From assembly GCF_014287705.1 (NCBI RefSeq), contig NZ_JACOOY010000014.1, forward strand, positions 17,452 to 81,451: a stretch of 64,000 bases of DNA, written 5' to 3'. The stretch is from Dorea_D hominis. Lineage in GTDB: Bacteria > Bacillota > Clostridia > Lachnospirales > Lachnospiraceae. Under the pieces are notes generated by a model. That model ran no database searches and was not told the origin of the DNA. It saw only the letters and a list, made by a program, of their open reading frames with translations. A program made the translations under genes and the position numbers. How positions within the stretch are numbered: position 1 is the stretch's first letter; every line of letters begins with the position of its first letter. Below are positions 32,885 through 41,558 of the stretch, piece by piece.

Positions 32885-33418
32885 TTAATATTCGATTCCT
32901 TCTCTTGCTGACTGTCCCTTGTCATATGGATGTTTTACTTTTTTCATCTCCGTCACATAATCGGAAGCACGGATGATCCGGTCTGACACTTCATGTCCGG
33001 TCATAATGATCTCCAGTCCTCTCGGCTTATGCTCCAGAAAACTCATCAGTTTATCTTCATTCAGAAGATTCAGAGAAACTGCGCACAGTATCTCATCTAA
33101 AAATAATACGTCAAACGGACTACAGAATTTGATTATCTCATCTAATGCTTTCGTGTTATAATGCTTTAATTCTGCCCGTTCATCAGAATTCATCTGATTG
33201 TAAAATTTGATCTTATCCCTGCCCGGAAGGCACGTTACATTCGGAATCTGCTCCAGGATTGCACGCTCACTGGAAGAATTGTTCTTCATGAATTGAAACA
33301 TCAGAACCTTAAGTCCGCTCCCCGCTGCCCGGATCACCTGTCCTACTGCCGCTGTTGTCTTGCCTTTTCCTGTTCCGTAATATACATGAATTCTTCCGGT
33401 TCCTATCATTGCTAACAT
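32885..33418 (-). CDS. cobO: Corrinoid adenosyltransferase, CobO/BtuR type
   Basis: 177 residues. It transfers the adenosyl group from ATP to cob(I)alamin or cob(I)yrinic acid diamide. The P-loop GTGKGKTTAAVGQ (about 13-25) is the family hallmark. LFLDEILCAV is the Walker-B-like segment, and GLEIIMTGHEVSDRIIRASDYVTEMKKVKHPYDKG is the usual ending. The ATG at 33409 is an alternative start. The downstream flank is short and no other cobalamin gene is present. Confidence 0.92.
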   Translation of the reverse strand: MLAMIGTGRIHVYYGTGKGKTTAAVGQVIRAAGSGLKVLMFQFMKNNSSSERAILEQIPNVTCLPGRDKIKFYNQMNSDERAELKHYNTKALDEIIKFCSPFDVLFLDEILCAVSLNLLNEDKLMSFLEHKPRGLEIIMTGHEVSDRIIRASDYVTEMKKVKHPYDKGQSAREGIEY

Positions 33419-33486
33419 CCCCGCTTTCTGTTTTCTCTTCTTTCGTTACCTCTTAACAGTATACCATGAATTCATGTCCTGTGCAT

Positions 33487-34551
33487 TTAGAAATCCAATT
33501 TCATGTCTCCGAATTGAATCCATCCTTTTTTTCGCATCCATTCACTGATTCCCAGTGTTACGACTGCCGGAAGCACAATCTGTATCAGCAGAATCTTTAA
33601 CAATACAACCGCTCCTGTCTCACTTGCGATCATCGTCTGCCAGGTCATGATCTGCCCTACCAATCCTGCCGTTCCCATTCCTGATCCGGTTGCATTACCT
33701 GTCATATGCAGAAGAACTGTGCCTGTCGGTCCTAAAACCGCGCTGGACAGGATCACCGGAAACCAGATTATCGGTTTTCTTACAATATTCGGGACTTGCA
33801 GCATAGAAGTTCCAATTCCCTGTGCAAGCAGTCCTCCAATCTTATTCTCTCTGTAGCTTGCCACGGCAAATCCAACCATATTACAACAGCAGCCTATCGT
33901 CGCCGCTCCTGCTGCCAGACCGGATAAATTCAAAATAATTCCCAGTGCCGCCGAACTGATCGGCAATGTCAGTATCATTCCCATCAGTACAGAAACAATG
34001 ATTCCCATCAAAAATGGCTGCTGTTCTGTTCCCCAGTTAATAACCGAACCAAGCCACACCATAAATCCGGAAATCGGCGGTCCAAGGATCAGCCCTACAG
34101 CAGAACCTGTTCCGATGCTTATAATTGGTGTTACAAGAATATCCACTTTCGTTTTTCCGGAAACAAGATGTCCGAAATAAATCCCTACATACGCTGCAAG
34201 GAATGCACCTAATGGTTCTCCCGGACCTGAATAAACCATTGCTCCGTCAACCAGAACTGTTCCTGCCAGCAATTTACTTGCAAATGCGCCTGTCATACCT
34301 GCTGTTGCCGCAGATACAACAACCAGCGGGCTTTCATTAAATTTGTAAGCAACTGCAACACCAATTCCTGCTCCTGTCAGAGACGCAGCTACTTTGCCAA
34401 TTACAAACAGTATCGTTCCTGCCTGCCCGGGAATAAAACTTCCGATCTGCTGAATGATCGTGCCGATGATCAGCGTTGCAAACAAGCCCTGCGCCATCGC
34501 ACTTAGCCCTTCAATAAAAATCCGATCCAACACTTTCTTTACTTTTTCCAT
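33487..34551 (-). CDS. PTS-EIIC-like membrane protein (PTS_EIIC_2 type)
   Basis: 354 residues, about nine or ten hydrophobic helices, Gly-rich. The N-terminus (VLDRIFIEGLSAMAQGLFATLIIGTIIQQ) and the GPPISGFMVWLGSVINWGTE segment match the PTS_EIIC_2 group from memory. No EIIA, EIIB or other PTS gene is adjacent. Members of this group are often orphan permease-like proteins of unproven substrate, so a sugar is not assigned. Monocistronic. Confidence 0.75.
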   Translation of the reverse strand: MEKVKKVLDRIFIEGLSAMAQGLFATLIIGTIIQQIGSFIPGQAGTILFVIGKVAASLTGAGIGVAVAYKFNESPLVVVSAATAGMTGAFASKLLAGTVLVDGAMVYSGPGEPLGAFLAAYVGIYFGHLVSGKTKVDILVTPIISIGTGSAVGLILGPPISGFMVWLGSVINWGTEQQPFLMGIIVSVLMGMILTLPISSAALGIILNLSGLAAGAATIGCCCNMVGFAVASYRENKIGGLLAQGIGTSMLQVPNIVRKPIIWFPVILSSAVLGPTGTVLLHMTGNATGSGMGTAGLVGQIMTWQTMIASETGAVVLLKILLIQIVLPAVVTLGISEWMRKKGWIQFGDMKLDF

Positions 34552-34675
34552 TTTCCCACCTCATAATTACACCCAATACATCATCTGTATTGTTATGTGT
34601 CTTGTCATTTAGGAAAATCCTATCATAGCTTCTGCCAAAAAGCAACTTCCATAAAAAGTTTACTCTCTAAAAGTG

Positions 34676-34704
34676 TTTACTTTTTCTCAGAAAACGACTA
34701 TACT
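34676..34704 (+). promoter_or_regulatory. Promoter of the two small unknown genes
   Basis: TTTACT (34676-34681), 17 bp, TATACT (34699-34704). GTTTACT also occurs about 18 bp earlier, a direct repeat that may be regulatory. Confidence 0.5.
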
Positions 34705-34736
34705 CATTTCATTATCAGGAAAGCGAGGGAACACTT

Positions 34737-35000
34737 ATGTTTCGTTTATGGGGCAAAGAATTTAAAGACAATCATATGCTTCGGGACACTGTGATCTGTG
34801 ATGATTCAGATGATACAAGAACCCATAAGATCTTTCACGCACTGGAAGAGATCTGCTATGAATTTGATCTCAGCAAACCAATCTGGCTGGAATCTACGAT
34901 AGATGAATTTAAACGCCACGATAAGACAAGATTTTATCAGGATAATTTTGTAGATTCTATTGATTTTGATTATCTGGAAATCCATATTATAGAAGAATAA
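34737..35000 (+). CDS. Small acidic protein, function unknown
   Basis: 87 residues, rich in Asp and Glu, no signal or membrane segment. GAGGGA precedes the ATG. The sequence (FRLWGKEFKDNHMLRDTVI, EEICYEFDLSKPIWL, DYLEIHIIEE) reads as a compact alpha/beta domain and is colinear with a second small gene 14 bp downstream. I recall similar short proteins in Lachnospiraceae, but no function. Confidence 0.7.
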   Translation: MFRLWGKEFKDNHMLRDTVICDDSDDTRTHKIFHALEEICYEFDLSKPIWLESTIDEFKRHDKTRFYQDNFVDSIDFDYLEIHIIEE

Positions 35001-35014
35001 AAAGGAGTTTTATC

Positions 35015-35266
35015 ATGCTGGAACCAATCGGATTATCTTTACAATTTTTAAAGAAAGAAGTCTATACCGGTTCTCATCACGGTATGCGCTATTTATTGCA
35101 AAAAGATGAGGATACATTAAAAGCATGTACCTATCCGGAACCATATTGTTTTGAGAAGACTGCTGATGAGAAGAAAGAATGGAAGAAATTTGAATTTTCC
35201 GCAGATGGACTTACGCAGGCCTTGGAATGGCTGTCGGAAGTTCACGAAAAGTCTTATAATGATTAA
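35015..35266 (+). CDS. Small protein, function unknown (operon partner)
   Basis: 83 residues, soluble. AAAGGAG lies ahead of the ATG. It contains aromatic-rich YTGSHHGMRYLLQKDED, CTYPEPYCFEKT and a helical FSADGLTQALEWLSEVHE tail. The family is not recognised. It shares promoter and terminator with the preceding gene. Confidence 0.7.
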   Translation: MLEPIGLSLQFLKKEVYTGSHHGMRYLLQKDEDTLKACTYPEPYCFEKTADEKKEWKKFEFSADGLTQALEWLSEVHEKSYND

Positions 35267-35301
35267 AATTCGATATTCATGTAATATGTAAACAAAGGCA
35301 C

Positions 35302-35345
35302 AAAAAATGTCATGTACCGGTTCTTGCTGATACATGACATTTTTT
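35302..35345. terminator. Bidirectional terminator
   Basis: 15-bp stem AAAAAATGTCATGTA / TACATGACATTTTTT (35302-35316 and 35331-35345) with a 14-nt loop. A second hairpin CGGATAAAA / TTTTATCCG (35386-35416) lies right after the Na/Pi transporter stop codon. Confidence 0.8.
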
Positions 35346-35420
35346 ACCCAATTTTTTTATTCGAGTCCAGATGTCTTACTCACAACGGATAAAATACACT
35401 TTGCGAGTTTTATCCGCTGA

Positions 35421-37055
35421 TTACTCTTCAAGTACTTCTTCTGCGATATTTCTTGCATGGTCAGAAATACGTTCCATACAAACCAGCGTATCTAAGAATA
35501 CAATACCCGCTTCTGTATTACATTCATTATTAGACAGTCTCTTAATATGACGGCTCCGCAGTTTCACCTCAAGGTCATCCACTTTTGTCTCTTTTTCAAT
35601 AACGCGCAGTGCCTTCTCATGGCTCTGCTCTTTAAATGCATCCAGTGCATAGAAATAGCTTTTCGCAGTCTCCTCAATCATTTCTTTTAACTGCTTCTTT
35701 GCTGTCTCAGAGAAGGATGCTTTCTTATCTCGGAGTGTCTCTGCAAACTCAGAGATATTTTCACAGTAATCACTGACACGTTCCATATCGGAAAGCACCT
35801 GTAACAGATGTGCTGCCTCCTGATGCTCTTTCTCACTGATCTGTAAGGAAGATAATTTGATTGTATAATTGGTAATTCCCGCACAGAGTCTGTCAACATC
35901 ACTCTCATCATTTTTCAAAATATCAATTGCTTCCTGATCCTGTGTATACAATACATCTTTTGCAACTTCAATGGATCTCCTTACGATCTCGCCCATACGA
36001 ACGGTTTCTTTTATCACAGACTGCAGAGCAATACTCGGTGTCTGTAACATACGTTCATCGAGAAGTACTGTTCCCGGATCATTGGCGTCTTCATCCACAC
36101 GGCCGATCTTCTTGGCAATTTTCACGATCAGGTTAGATGCCGGGAATAACATAACTGTCGTTGCAATGTTGAAGAATGTATGCACCATACTGATCTCTGT
36201 CTGTGTAATATTTCCTGTTCCTGCCTGTGGATTCAGCACGGTAAAGTAAACGATTGCAATGATACTGAAAATAATCGTTCCGATGATATTAAAGATCAGG
36301 TGCATAAGTGCTGCTGCCTTCGCATTCTTTTTCGCACCTACACTGGATAAAATTGCTGTAATACAAGTACCGATATTCTGTCCCATGATAATATAAATAG
36401 CTGCACTGAATGGTACCAATCCCGCTGCCGCAAGACTCTGCAGAATACCAACCGATGCGGAAGAACTCTGAATCACTGCCGTTACAAGCGCTCCAGCCAG
36501 AATACCGAGGATTGGATTCTTTCCTAATGTAACAAACATCTGTACAAATCCGTCAAATTCTTTCAGCGGCTCTACTGCTGATGACATCGTAGAAATACCG
36601 ATAAAAAGTAAACCAAAGCCAACAATAATATTGGCGATTTCTTTGGATGTACGTCTCTTGCCTGTCAACATGATAACCACACCGATAATCACTGCGATCG
36701 GTGCTAGCTTCTCCGGGCTTAAAAATTCTGCCCACTCTACGGAAGATACGAGCCATCCGGTAACGGTTGTACCAACGTTGGCACCCATGATCACTCCCAT
36801 TGCCTGGGTCAGGTTCATGATTCCGGCATTAACAAAACCAACGACCATGACGGTTGTCGCTGAAGAGCTCTGAATGACTGCTGTGATAGCAGCTCCTAGT
36901 AACACTCCCATCACTTTGTTCTTCGTCAGCACTTCCAGCAGTGATTTCATCTTGCTTCCCGCTGCATTCTCCAGTCCCTGTGCCATGATCTGCATACCAT
37001 AAATAAACATTCCAAGACCACCGACAAAAGGTATCAGTATATCTACATAATTCAT
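35421..37055 (-). CDS. Na/phosphate cotransporter family protein with PhoU-like domain
   Basis: 544 residues. The N-terminal half has two Na_Pi_cotrans repeats, each with a QSSSATTVMVVGFVNAG or QSSSASVGILQSLAAAG motif (the QSSS signature), in about eight or nine membrane helices (about 1-310). The C-terminal part (about 340-540) is helical and PhoU-like, expected in the cytoplasm as a regulatory domain. It moves inorganic phosphate with sodium. Upstream hexamers at 11-bp spacing resemble a Pho box. Confidence 0.92.
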   Translation of the reverse strand: MNYVDILIPFVGGLGMFIYGMQIMAQGLENAAGSKMKSLLEVLTKNKVMGVLLGAAITAVIQSSSATTVMVVGFVNAGIMNLTQAMGVIMGANVGTTVTGWLVSSVEWAEFLSPEKLAPIAVIIGVVIMLTGKRRTSKEIANIIVGFGLLFIGISTMSSAVEPLKEFDGFVQMFVTLGKNPILGILAGALVTAVIQSSSASVGILQSLAAAGLVPFSAAIYIIMGQNIGTCITAILSSVGAKKNAKAAALMHLIFNIIGTIIFSIIAIVYFTVLNPQAGTGNITQTEISMVHTFFNIATTVMLFPASNLIVKIAKKIGRVDEDANDPGTVLLDERMLQTPSIALQSVIKETVRMGEIVRRSIEVAKDVLYTQDQEAIDILKNDESDVDRLCAGITNYTIKLSSLQISEKEHQEAAHLLQVLSDMERVSDYCENISEFAETLRDKKASFSETAKKQLKEMIEETAKSYFYALDAFKEQSHEKALRVIEKETKVDDLEVKLRSRHIKRLSNNECNTEAGIVFLDTLVCMERISDHARNIAEEVLEE

Positions 37056-37105
37056 TGTCTTCCTCCTACAAATATATCCCTTATGCTGTTTTTTAAGCTT
37101 ATTTT

Positions 37106-37133
37106 TTTACAATTTCTTAATTTATTCTTAATA
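37106..37133 (+). promoter_or_regulatory. Candidate Pho box upstream of the Na/Pi transporter
   Basis: Hexamers TTTACA (37106-37111), TTAATT (37117-37122) and TTAATA (37128-37133), repeated at exactly 11-bp intervals. They resemble the TT(A/T/C)A(C/T)A direct repeats bound by PhoP in Firmicutes. The region is AT-rich, so chance is possible. Confidence 0.35.
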
Positions 37134-37221
37134 AGCTCACTGTTTTTACAATACCATTTGTTATAGAAGAACACAATCTTTTTTTCGATTTTTTTATATC
37201 TTTTTGGTATCTCTTTTTCAA

Positions 37222-37578
37222 TTACTCCTTCATTTTCGGCTCAAATATAAGCGAAGCCAGATATCCAAATATTAAAGCACCGGCAATTCCCGCCGCACTT
37301 GCCTGGAAACCTCCCAGAAAAATTCCGATCACGCCTTCTTCGTCAACCGCCTTTCTGACACCTTGCCATAGGAGATTTCCGAATCCTGTAAGGGGAACGC
37401 TCGCACCGGCGCCCGCATATTCCTGAATTGGTTCATAGATTCCAAGTATGCCAAGTACTGCCCCGGTACACACCAGAAGAACCATGATCCGCCCGGGCAT
37501 CAGTTTCGTCCGGTCTAACAGAATCTGCACCAACGCACAGATTAAACCGCCCACCCAGAATGCATTGATATATTCCAT
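37222..37578 (-). CDS. spoVAE: Stage V sporulation protein AE
   Basis: 118 residues from the ATG at 37578 (AGGCAGGAAA upstream). A four-helix membrane protein of the SpoVA dipicolinate channel in the spore inner membrane. It is recognised by GAGASVPLTGFGNLLWQGV and by position after spoVAD. The paralogous SpoVAC (about 160 residues) shares the GAGALVPITGFANS motif, which fits their common origin. Confidence 0.92.
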   Translation of the reverse strand: MEYINAFWVGGLICALVQILLDRTKLMPGRIMVLLVCTGAVLGILGIYEPIQEYAGAGASVPLTGFGNLLWQGVRKAVDEEGVIGIFLGGFQASAAGIAGALIFGYLASLIFEPKMKE

Positions 37579-37656
37579 CTTATTTCCTGCCTTTCTTTTT
37601 TGTAAAATTGAAGGAGAAATACTCTCTCCTGCCAAAGCGTTCATTTATATCACATG

Positions 37657-38673
37657 CTATGCATGTTCCAGTACGATCGCATGTGCGATCCCCGGCACAC
37701 TCGCTCCCTCGTTGTAACTAACCGTAGACATAAGAGCCCCGGTCGGCACAAACAATACACGCTTCCATTCACCGCTTTCTATTTTCGGCAGAATATAAGC
37801 ACTGAGCGTTGTCGCAGCACAGCCACATCCACTGCCCCCGGCATGTGTATCCTGCGTACTCTGATCAAAAATCTGCATTCCACAGTCCATATGCATCTTT
37901 TTAATATCTATATCTTTTTTTCTCATCAAGTCAAATAGAATACTCTGTCCGACATAGCCAAGATCTCCGGTTATGATCCGGTCATAATCTTCGGGCTGTC
38001 TTCCAAAATCTTTAAGATGCTGCCAGATCGTATCACATGCCGCCGGCGCCATACAAGCCCCCATATTCTGGGAATCTTTTAAGCCGTAATCAATGATCTT
38101 TCCTGTTGTAATTCCAGTGATCTTCACACGACTTTTCTTCTGTGCTCCATCCGCACCGATGATGAATGCACCACTTCCGGTCACAGTCCACTGCGCGCTC
38201 AAGGGGCGCTGGCTGGCATAACCGAGCGGAAAGCGGAATTCTTTTTCCGCACAGGCAAAATGACTGGATGTTACAGCAAGCATATACTCGCCATAGCCTG
38301 CCCCCACGCACATAGCTCCCAGTGCAAGCGCTTCACCAGAAGTAGAACAGGCGCCATACAGACCGAACAGTGGGATTTCAAATTGTCTTGCTCCCATAGA
38401 TGTGACGATTCCCTGCCGTAGCAGATCACCTCCAAATGTCAGCCGGATGTCCTCCGGTTTAAGACCTGCTTTTCCGAGCGCAATCTGGCATGCTTCCTTC
38501 TGCATTGTACTCTCTGCCTCTTCCCAGCTGTCTTCTCCGAAAAGATCAGTTTCTTCTATAATATCAAATAACTCCCCAAGCGGACCTTCTCCTTCTTTTT
38601 TCCCAACAACAGATGCACTGCTTATAAGATATGGTCCTTCTTTAAAAATAATACTCTGTTTTCCTCTTTGCAT
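37657..38673 (-). CDS. spoVAD: Stage V sporulation protein AD
   Basis: 338 residues from the ATG at 38673, eight bases after AAAGGAG; this matches the usual 338. Thiolase-like fold that binds dipicolinic acid for import into the forespore. Typical segments are GPYLISSASVVGKKEG, FGLYGACSTSGEALAL, GDLGYVGQSILFDLM and HAGGSGCGCAATTL. Fourth of five spoVA genes here. Confidence 0.96.
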   Translation of the reverse strand: MQRGKQSIIFKEGPYLISSASVVGKKEGEGPLGELFDIIEETDLFGEDSWEEAESTMQKEACQIALGKAGLKPEDIRLTFGGDLLRQGIVTSMGARQFEIPLFGLYGACSTSGEALALGAMCVGAGYGEYMLAVTSSHFACAEKEFRFPLGYASQRPLSAQWTVTGSGAFIIGADGAQKKSRVKITGITTGKIIDYGLKDSQNMGACMAPAACDTIWQHLKDFGRQPEDYDRIITGDLGYVGQSILFDLMRKKDIDIKKMHMDCGMQIFDQSTQDTHAGGSGCGCAATTLSAYILPKIESGEWKRVLFVPTGALMSTVSYNEGASVPGIAHAIVLEHA

Positions 38674-38675
38674 CT

Positions 38676-39155
38676 TCAGACTCCTTTCCCGAAAATACAG
38701 TAAACAATACCCAGTACCCAACTGGTGAAGATTCCATATAAGATCACCGGTCCTGCGATTGTAAAGATCTTGCAGCCAATTCCCATGACCTGTCCTTCTT
38801 TTTTATATTCAATTGCCGGTGCTGCTACCGAATTGGCAAATCCGGTAATCGGAACAAGTGCCCCTGCACCTCCCCATTTTGCAATCTTCGGGTAAATATT
38901 GAATCCTGTCAGCAGAACACTTAAAAATACCAGTATCAATGAACACCAGCTTCCACCGATTTCTTTGGTCATTCCCATATTTTCACACCAGTTCAGTAAA
39001 AATTCCCCGATCGTACAGATGATTCCGCCGGTCAGGAATGCGCGGAACATATTTGTTCCAAGTGCATGCACCGGTGTTTTCTGTTTTACATATTTTTTGT
39101 AGTTTTCTTTTTTCATTTCCTGCGCTTTTTTGTCATTTACCTCATTATTTAACAT
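38676..39155 (-). CDS. spoVAC: Stage V sporulation protein AC
   Basis: 159 residues. A membrane protein of the SpoVA channel, reported as a mechanosensitive pore in Bacillus. It has a basic N-terminus, four helices and the GGAGALVPITGFANSVAAPAIE motif. It lies 2 bp before spoVAD and 4 bp after spoVAB. Confidence 0.95.
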   Translation of the reverse strand: MLNNEVNDKKAQEMKKENYKKYVKQKTPVHALGTNMFRAFLTGGIICTIGEFLLNWCENMGMTKEIGGSWCSLILVFLSVLLTGFNIYPKIAKWGGAGALVPITGFANSVAAPAIEYKKEGQVMGIGCKIFTIAGPVILYGIFTSWVLGIVYCIFGKGV

Positions 39156-39159
39156 TCTG

Positions 39160-39579
39160 TCATTTCGCCTCCTGTAAAAGAATCCATATACATCCGAGTG
39201 TTTTCCCGGCTGCGATTCCTAAAATAATACCTGCAAGGCAGTTCACCAGATTAAAACGCCGCATAAATACCGGGAACAGATTCAGGATCTCTGCCAGCGC
39301 CATTGCCCAGCAGCCGACAAACATCCCTGAAAATATCCCCACTGCCGCCAGCAGTATCACACCGCCATGAAGCGGTATCTGATAGAGCCAGAACAGATTG
39401 CCCAAAATACCGCCAAGCATTACGCATGTTTCGTACCACTGGATCTTATCTCCTGTGTGTGTCCGGTCTGCGAAATCCGAGATTACGCCAAGTTCTGCGA
39501 TAAATGCAAACAGACCACCTGCTGCCACCGCACCTGCACTACTTCCTATGACCGCAAGAAGAATCTGTCTGATCCACAT
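39160..39579 (-). CDS. spoVAB: Stage V sporulation protein AB
   Basis: 139 residues from the ATG at 39579, which follows AAGGAGAGG. Four-helix membrane protein with GSSAGAVAAGGLFAFIAELGVI near the start and WMALAEILNLFPVFMRR-like middle. It overlaps the end of spoVAA by 41 bp. Required for dipicolinate uptake in Bacillus; the role here is by homology. Confidence 0.9.
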   Translation of the reverse strand: MWIRQILLAVIGSSAGAVAAGGLFAFIAELGVISDFADRTHTGDKIQWYETCVMLGGILGNLFWLYQIPLHGGVILLAAVGIFSGMFVGCWAMALAEILNLFPVFMRRFNLVNCLAGIILGIAAGKTLGCIWILLQEAK

Positions 39580-40195
39580 GAAGCTCCCTCTCCTTTCTCG
39601 AATATGTTTCAATCAGGGTTGTCTGAATATCATTTTCATACAGCCGCATCTCTACTTCCATCGGTGTCGGATCAACGGTAAATTTCTTCTTTCCAAAATG
39701 ATTGAAGAAGATCAATATTCCAACTGCAAGTCCAAGACTGTATGTCAGTTCCAGTATGGTAAAGCCATCCGGTTTATTCCCCATGATCTGTGTGTATATC
39801 TGGTCGAAAAGTTTGGGTGCATCCACATCGTTATTAAATGCCATGATGGAAAATGCCGCACCAAAAAAACTCAGCACGGACACAAACACGACTTTTATGC
39901 TCTGCATGAATCTGCTGCCTTTCCCCGGCTCTTCATAGGTTACAATAAAATCAGGCTCTCCGATACTCTGCACGTCTGCGTTCGGATACACTTCCTGTAT
40001 CATAGAAACAACTTTCAGCACCGATACCACTACACGACCGTTGATTCCTTTTAACAGGCGAAGAGACCGGACTTTTGCTTCCATTGATGGATTCACGCAT
40101 GTAATCTCCAGCACTTCTCCCAATGTTATGTCCGGTTTCTTTACTTCTGTATTACGACCTGCCTTAATATAGATTGTTTCACTGTTCGATGCCAC
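39539..40195 (-). CDS. spoVAA: Stage V sporulation protein AA
   Basis: 218 residues from GTG 40195, preceded by GGGAGG. A soluble N-terminal domain (about 1-95, IYIKAGRNTEV, with IGEPDFIVTY) and two C-terminal helices (about 100-120 and 145-165). First spoVA gene, directly following a 55-residue membrane ORF that it overlaps by 17 bp. Confidence 0.92.
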   Translation of the reverse strand: MASNSETIYIKAGRNTEVKKPDITLGEVLEITCVNPSMEAKVRSLRLLKGINGRVVVSVLKVVSMIQEVYPNADVQSIGEPDFIVTYEEPGKGSRFMQSIKVVFVSVLSFFGAAFSIMAFNNDVDAPKLFDQIYTQIMGNKPDGFTILELTYSLGLAVGILIFFNHFGKKKFTVDPTPMEVEMRLYENDIQTTLIETYSRKERELHVDQTDSSCGHRK

Positions 40196-40346
40196 TTTCT
40201 GCCTCCCACCTTCTATCTACCAGCGTTCCTTCCGTCTCTCTTTCCGCCGCATTACACTCTGCAAAATAATAGATCATACCGGTCAGAACCGCTGCCGCCA
40301 CAACGCAGATCAGGCATATCCGGAACTTCTTTCTGGTTTCATCCAT
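40179..40346 (-). CDS. 55-residue single-pass membrane protein ahead of spoVAA
   Basis: MDETRKKF, then one transmembrane helix (about 9-28), then a charged tail rich in Glu and Arg. AAGGTG lies ahead of its ATG. It sits between sigF and spoVAA, just downstream of a sigma-G/F-type promoter, and overlaps spoVAA by 17 bp, so it should be made in the forespore with the SpoVA channel. I do not know a named family. Confidence 0.7.
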   Translation of the reverse strand: MDETRKKFRICLICVVAAAVLTGMIYYFAECNAAERETEGTLVDRRWEAESGIEQ

Positions 40347-40368
40347 ACTTTCACCTTCTTTCTGTGAT

Positions 40369-40398
40369 TAGTATGGATGGTTCCAGAAAAATTATTCA
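40369..40398 (-). promoter_or_regulatory. Sigma-G/sigma-F-type promoter of the spoVA operon
   Basis: Minus strand TGAATA (40393-40398), 17 bp, CATACTA (40369-40375). This fits the forespore consensus (GNATA-type -35, CATAnTA-type -10). Transcription would start near 40362, just before the 55-residue ORF. Confidence 0.65.
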
Positions 40399-40410
40399 TG
40401 GATATGCCTG

Positions 40411-41124
40411 TCAGATCTGTTCCCGCATACTTTTTAATATTTTTTTCTCCATCCGGGATACCTGTACCTGCGAAATGCCAAGTTCTTCTCCCACCTGAGA
40501 CTGTGTGCGTTCTGCAAAATATCTCAGATAGATCAGTCTTCGTTCTTCTTTATTAAGACTTGCCAGCAATTCTTTCAAAAACATGTGATTCAGCACTTTT
40601 TCCGTCTCTTCTGCCGGACTTGCCAGTTTGTCTGCCAGTGTCAGCTCCTGTCCGTCTTTTCTGTAGATTGGTTTATGCAGAGATTCCAATTCTCCGGTCG
40701 CTTCAAACGCCTGTACCAGTTCTTCCGGTTCTACCTGCATCTCTGCAGCAACTTCTGTAATACATGGCTCGCGTCCCAGTTTTTTACCAAGTGCTTCCTG
40801 ACAGAGATACCCGCGGTATGCCAGTTCTTTCAGCGATCTGCTCACTTTGATCATTCCATCGTCCCGCAGAAAGCGTTTGATTTCACCGACGATCATCGGG
40901 ACTGCATAAGTTGAAAATTTCACTTCATATTTCAGATCGAATTTGTCAATCGCTTTCAAAAGCCCGATCGTTCCGATCTGGAACAAATCTTCTGCTTCCA
41001 CACCCCGGTTAAAATACCGTTTCACAATACACCAGACAAGTCCTGTATTTTCTTCTACAAGCTGCGCTCTTGCCGTACGGTTGCCCGCATGTGATTTTCT
41101 GATCAAAGCGATTGTGTGATCCAT
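40411..41124 (-). CDS. sigF: RNA polymerase sigma-F factor
   Basis: 237 residues. First forespore-specific sigma factor. Region 2 (HAGNRTARAQLVEENTGLVW, EDLFQIGTIGLLKAIDKFD), region 3 (LREPCITEVAAEM-like) and region 4 helix-turn-helix (RTQSQVGEELGISQVQVSRME) are all present. It overlaps spoIIAB by 22 bp, the conserved spoIIAA-spoIIAB-sigF order. Confidence 0.97.
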   Translation of the reverse strand: MDHTIALIRKSHAGNRTARAQLVEENTGLVWCIVKRYFNRGVEAEDLFQIGTIGLLKAIDKFDLKYEVKFSTYAVPMIVGEIKRFLRDDGMIKVSRSLKELAYRGYLCQEALGKKLGREPCITEVAAEMQVEPEELVQAFEATGELESLHKPIYRKDGQELTLADKLASPAEETEKVLNHMFLKELLASLNKEERRLIYLRYFAERTQSQVGEELGISQVQVSRMEKKILKSMREQI

Positions 41125-41558
41125 AATTTACGTCCTTTACCAATAGTTTTTGCCATCTTTACCGTCGTTCCTTTCCCGACTTCCGACTCCACTTCCAAAA
41201 GATCCATAAATGCTTCCATAAAGGAAAATCCCATTCCCGACCGATCCAGTTCCGGTCTTGTTGTAAAGAGCGGTTCCATTGCCTGCTTTACATCTTCAAT
41301 TCCTTTTCCCTGATCAGAGATTTCTACATATAAAGTCTGTCCTTTTGTTTTACAGTGGATGCGGATGTTATGTACTTCATTTTCATATCCATGTATAATG
41401 GCATTTGTTACAGCTTCTGAAACTGCCGTTTTCACATCCGACACTTCTTCCAGTGTCGGATTCAGTGACGTCATAAAGGATGCAACAGTTACTCTGGCAA
41501 AAGATTCATTTGCCGAGCGGCTGTCAAAAATAAGTTCCATTTCATTCGTATTTTCCAT
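41103..41558 (-). CDS. spoIIAB: Anti-sigma-F factor and kinase SpoIIAB
   Basis: 151 residues. GHKL-fold Ser kinase that binds and inhibits sigma-F and phosphorylates SpoIIAA. N box EAVTNAIIHGYEN, G1 box DQGKGIEDV and G2 box RSGMGFSFM are visible. It starts one base after the spoIIAA stop codon. Confidence 0.97.
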   Translation of the reverse strand: MENTNEMELIFDSRSANESFARVTVASFMTSLNPTLEEVSDVKTAVSEAVTNAIIHGYENEVHNIRIHCKTKGQTLYVEISDQGKGIEDVKQAMEPLFTTRPELDRSGMGFSFMEAFMDLLEVESEVGKGTTVKMAKTIGKGRKLWITQSL

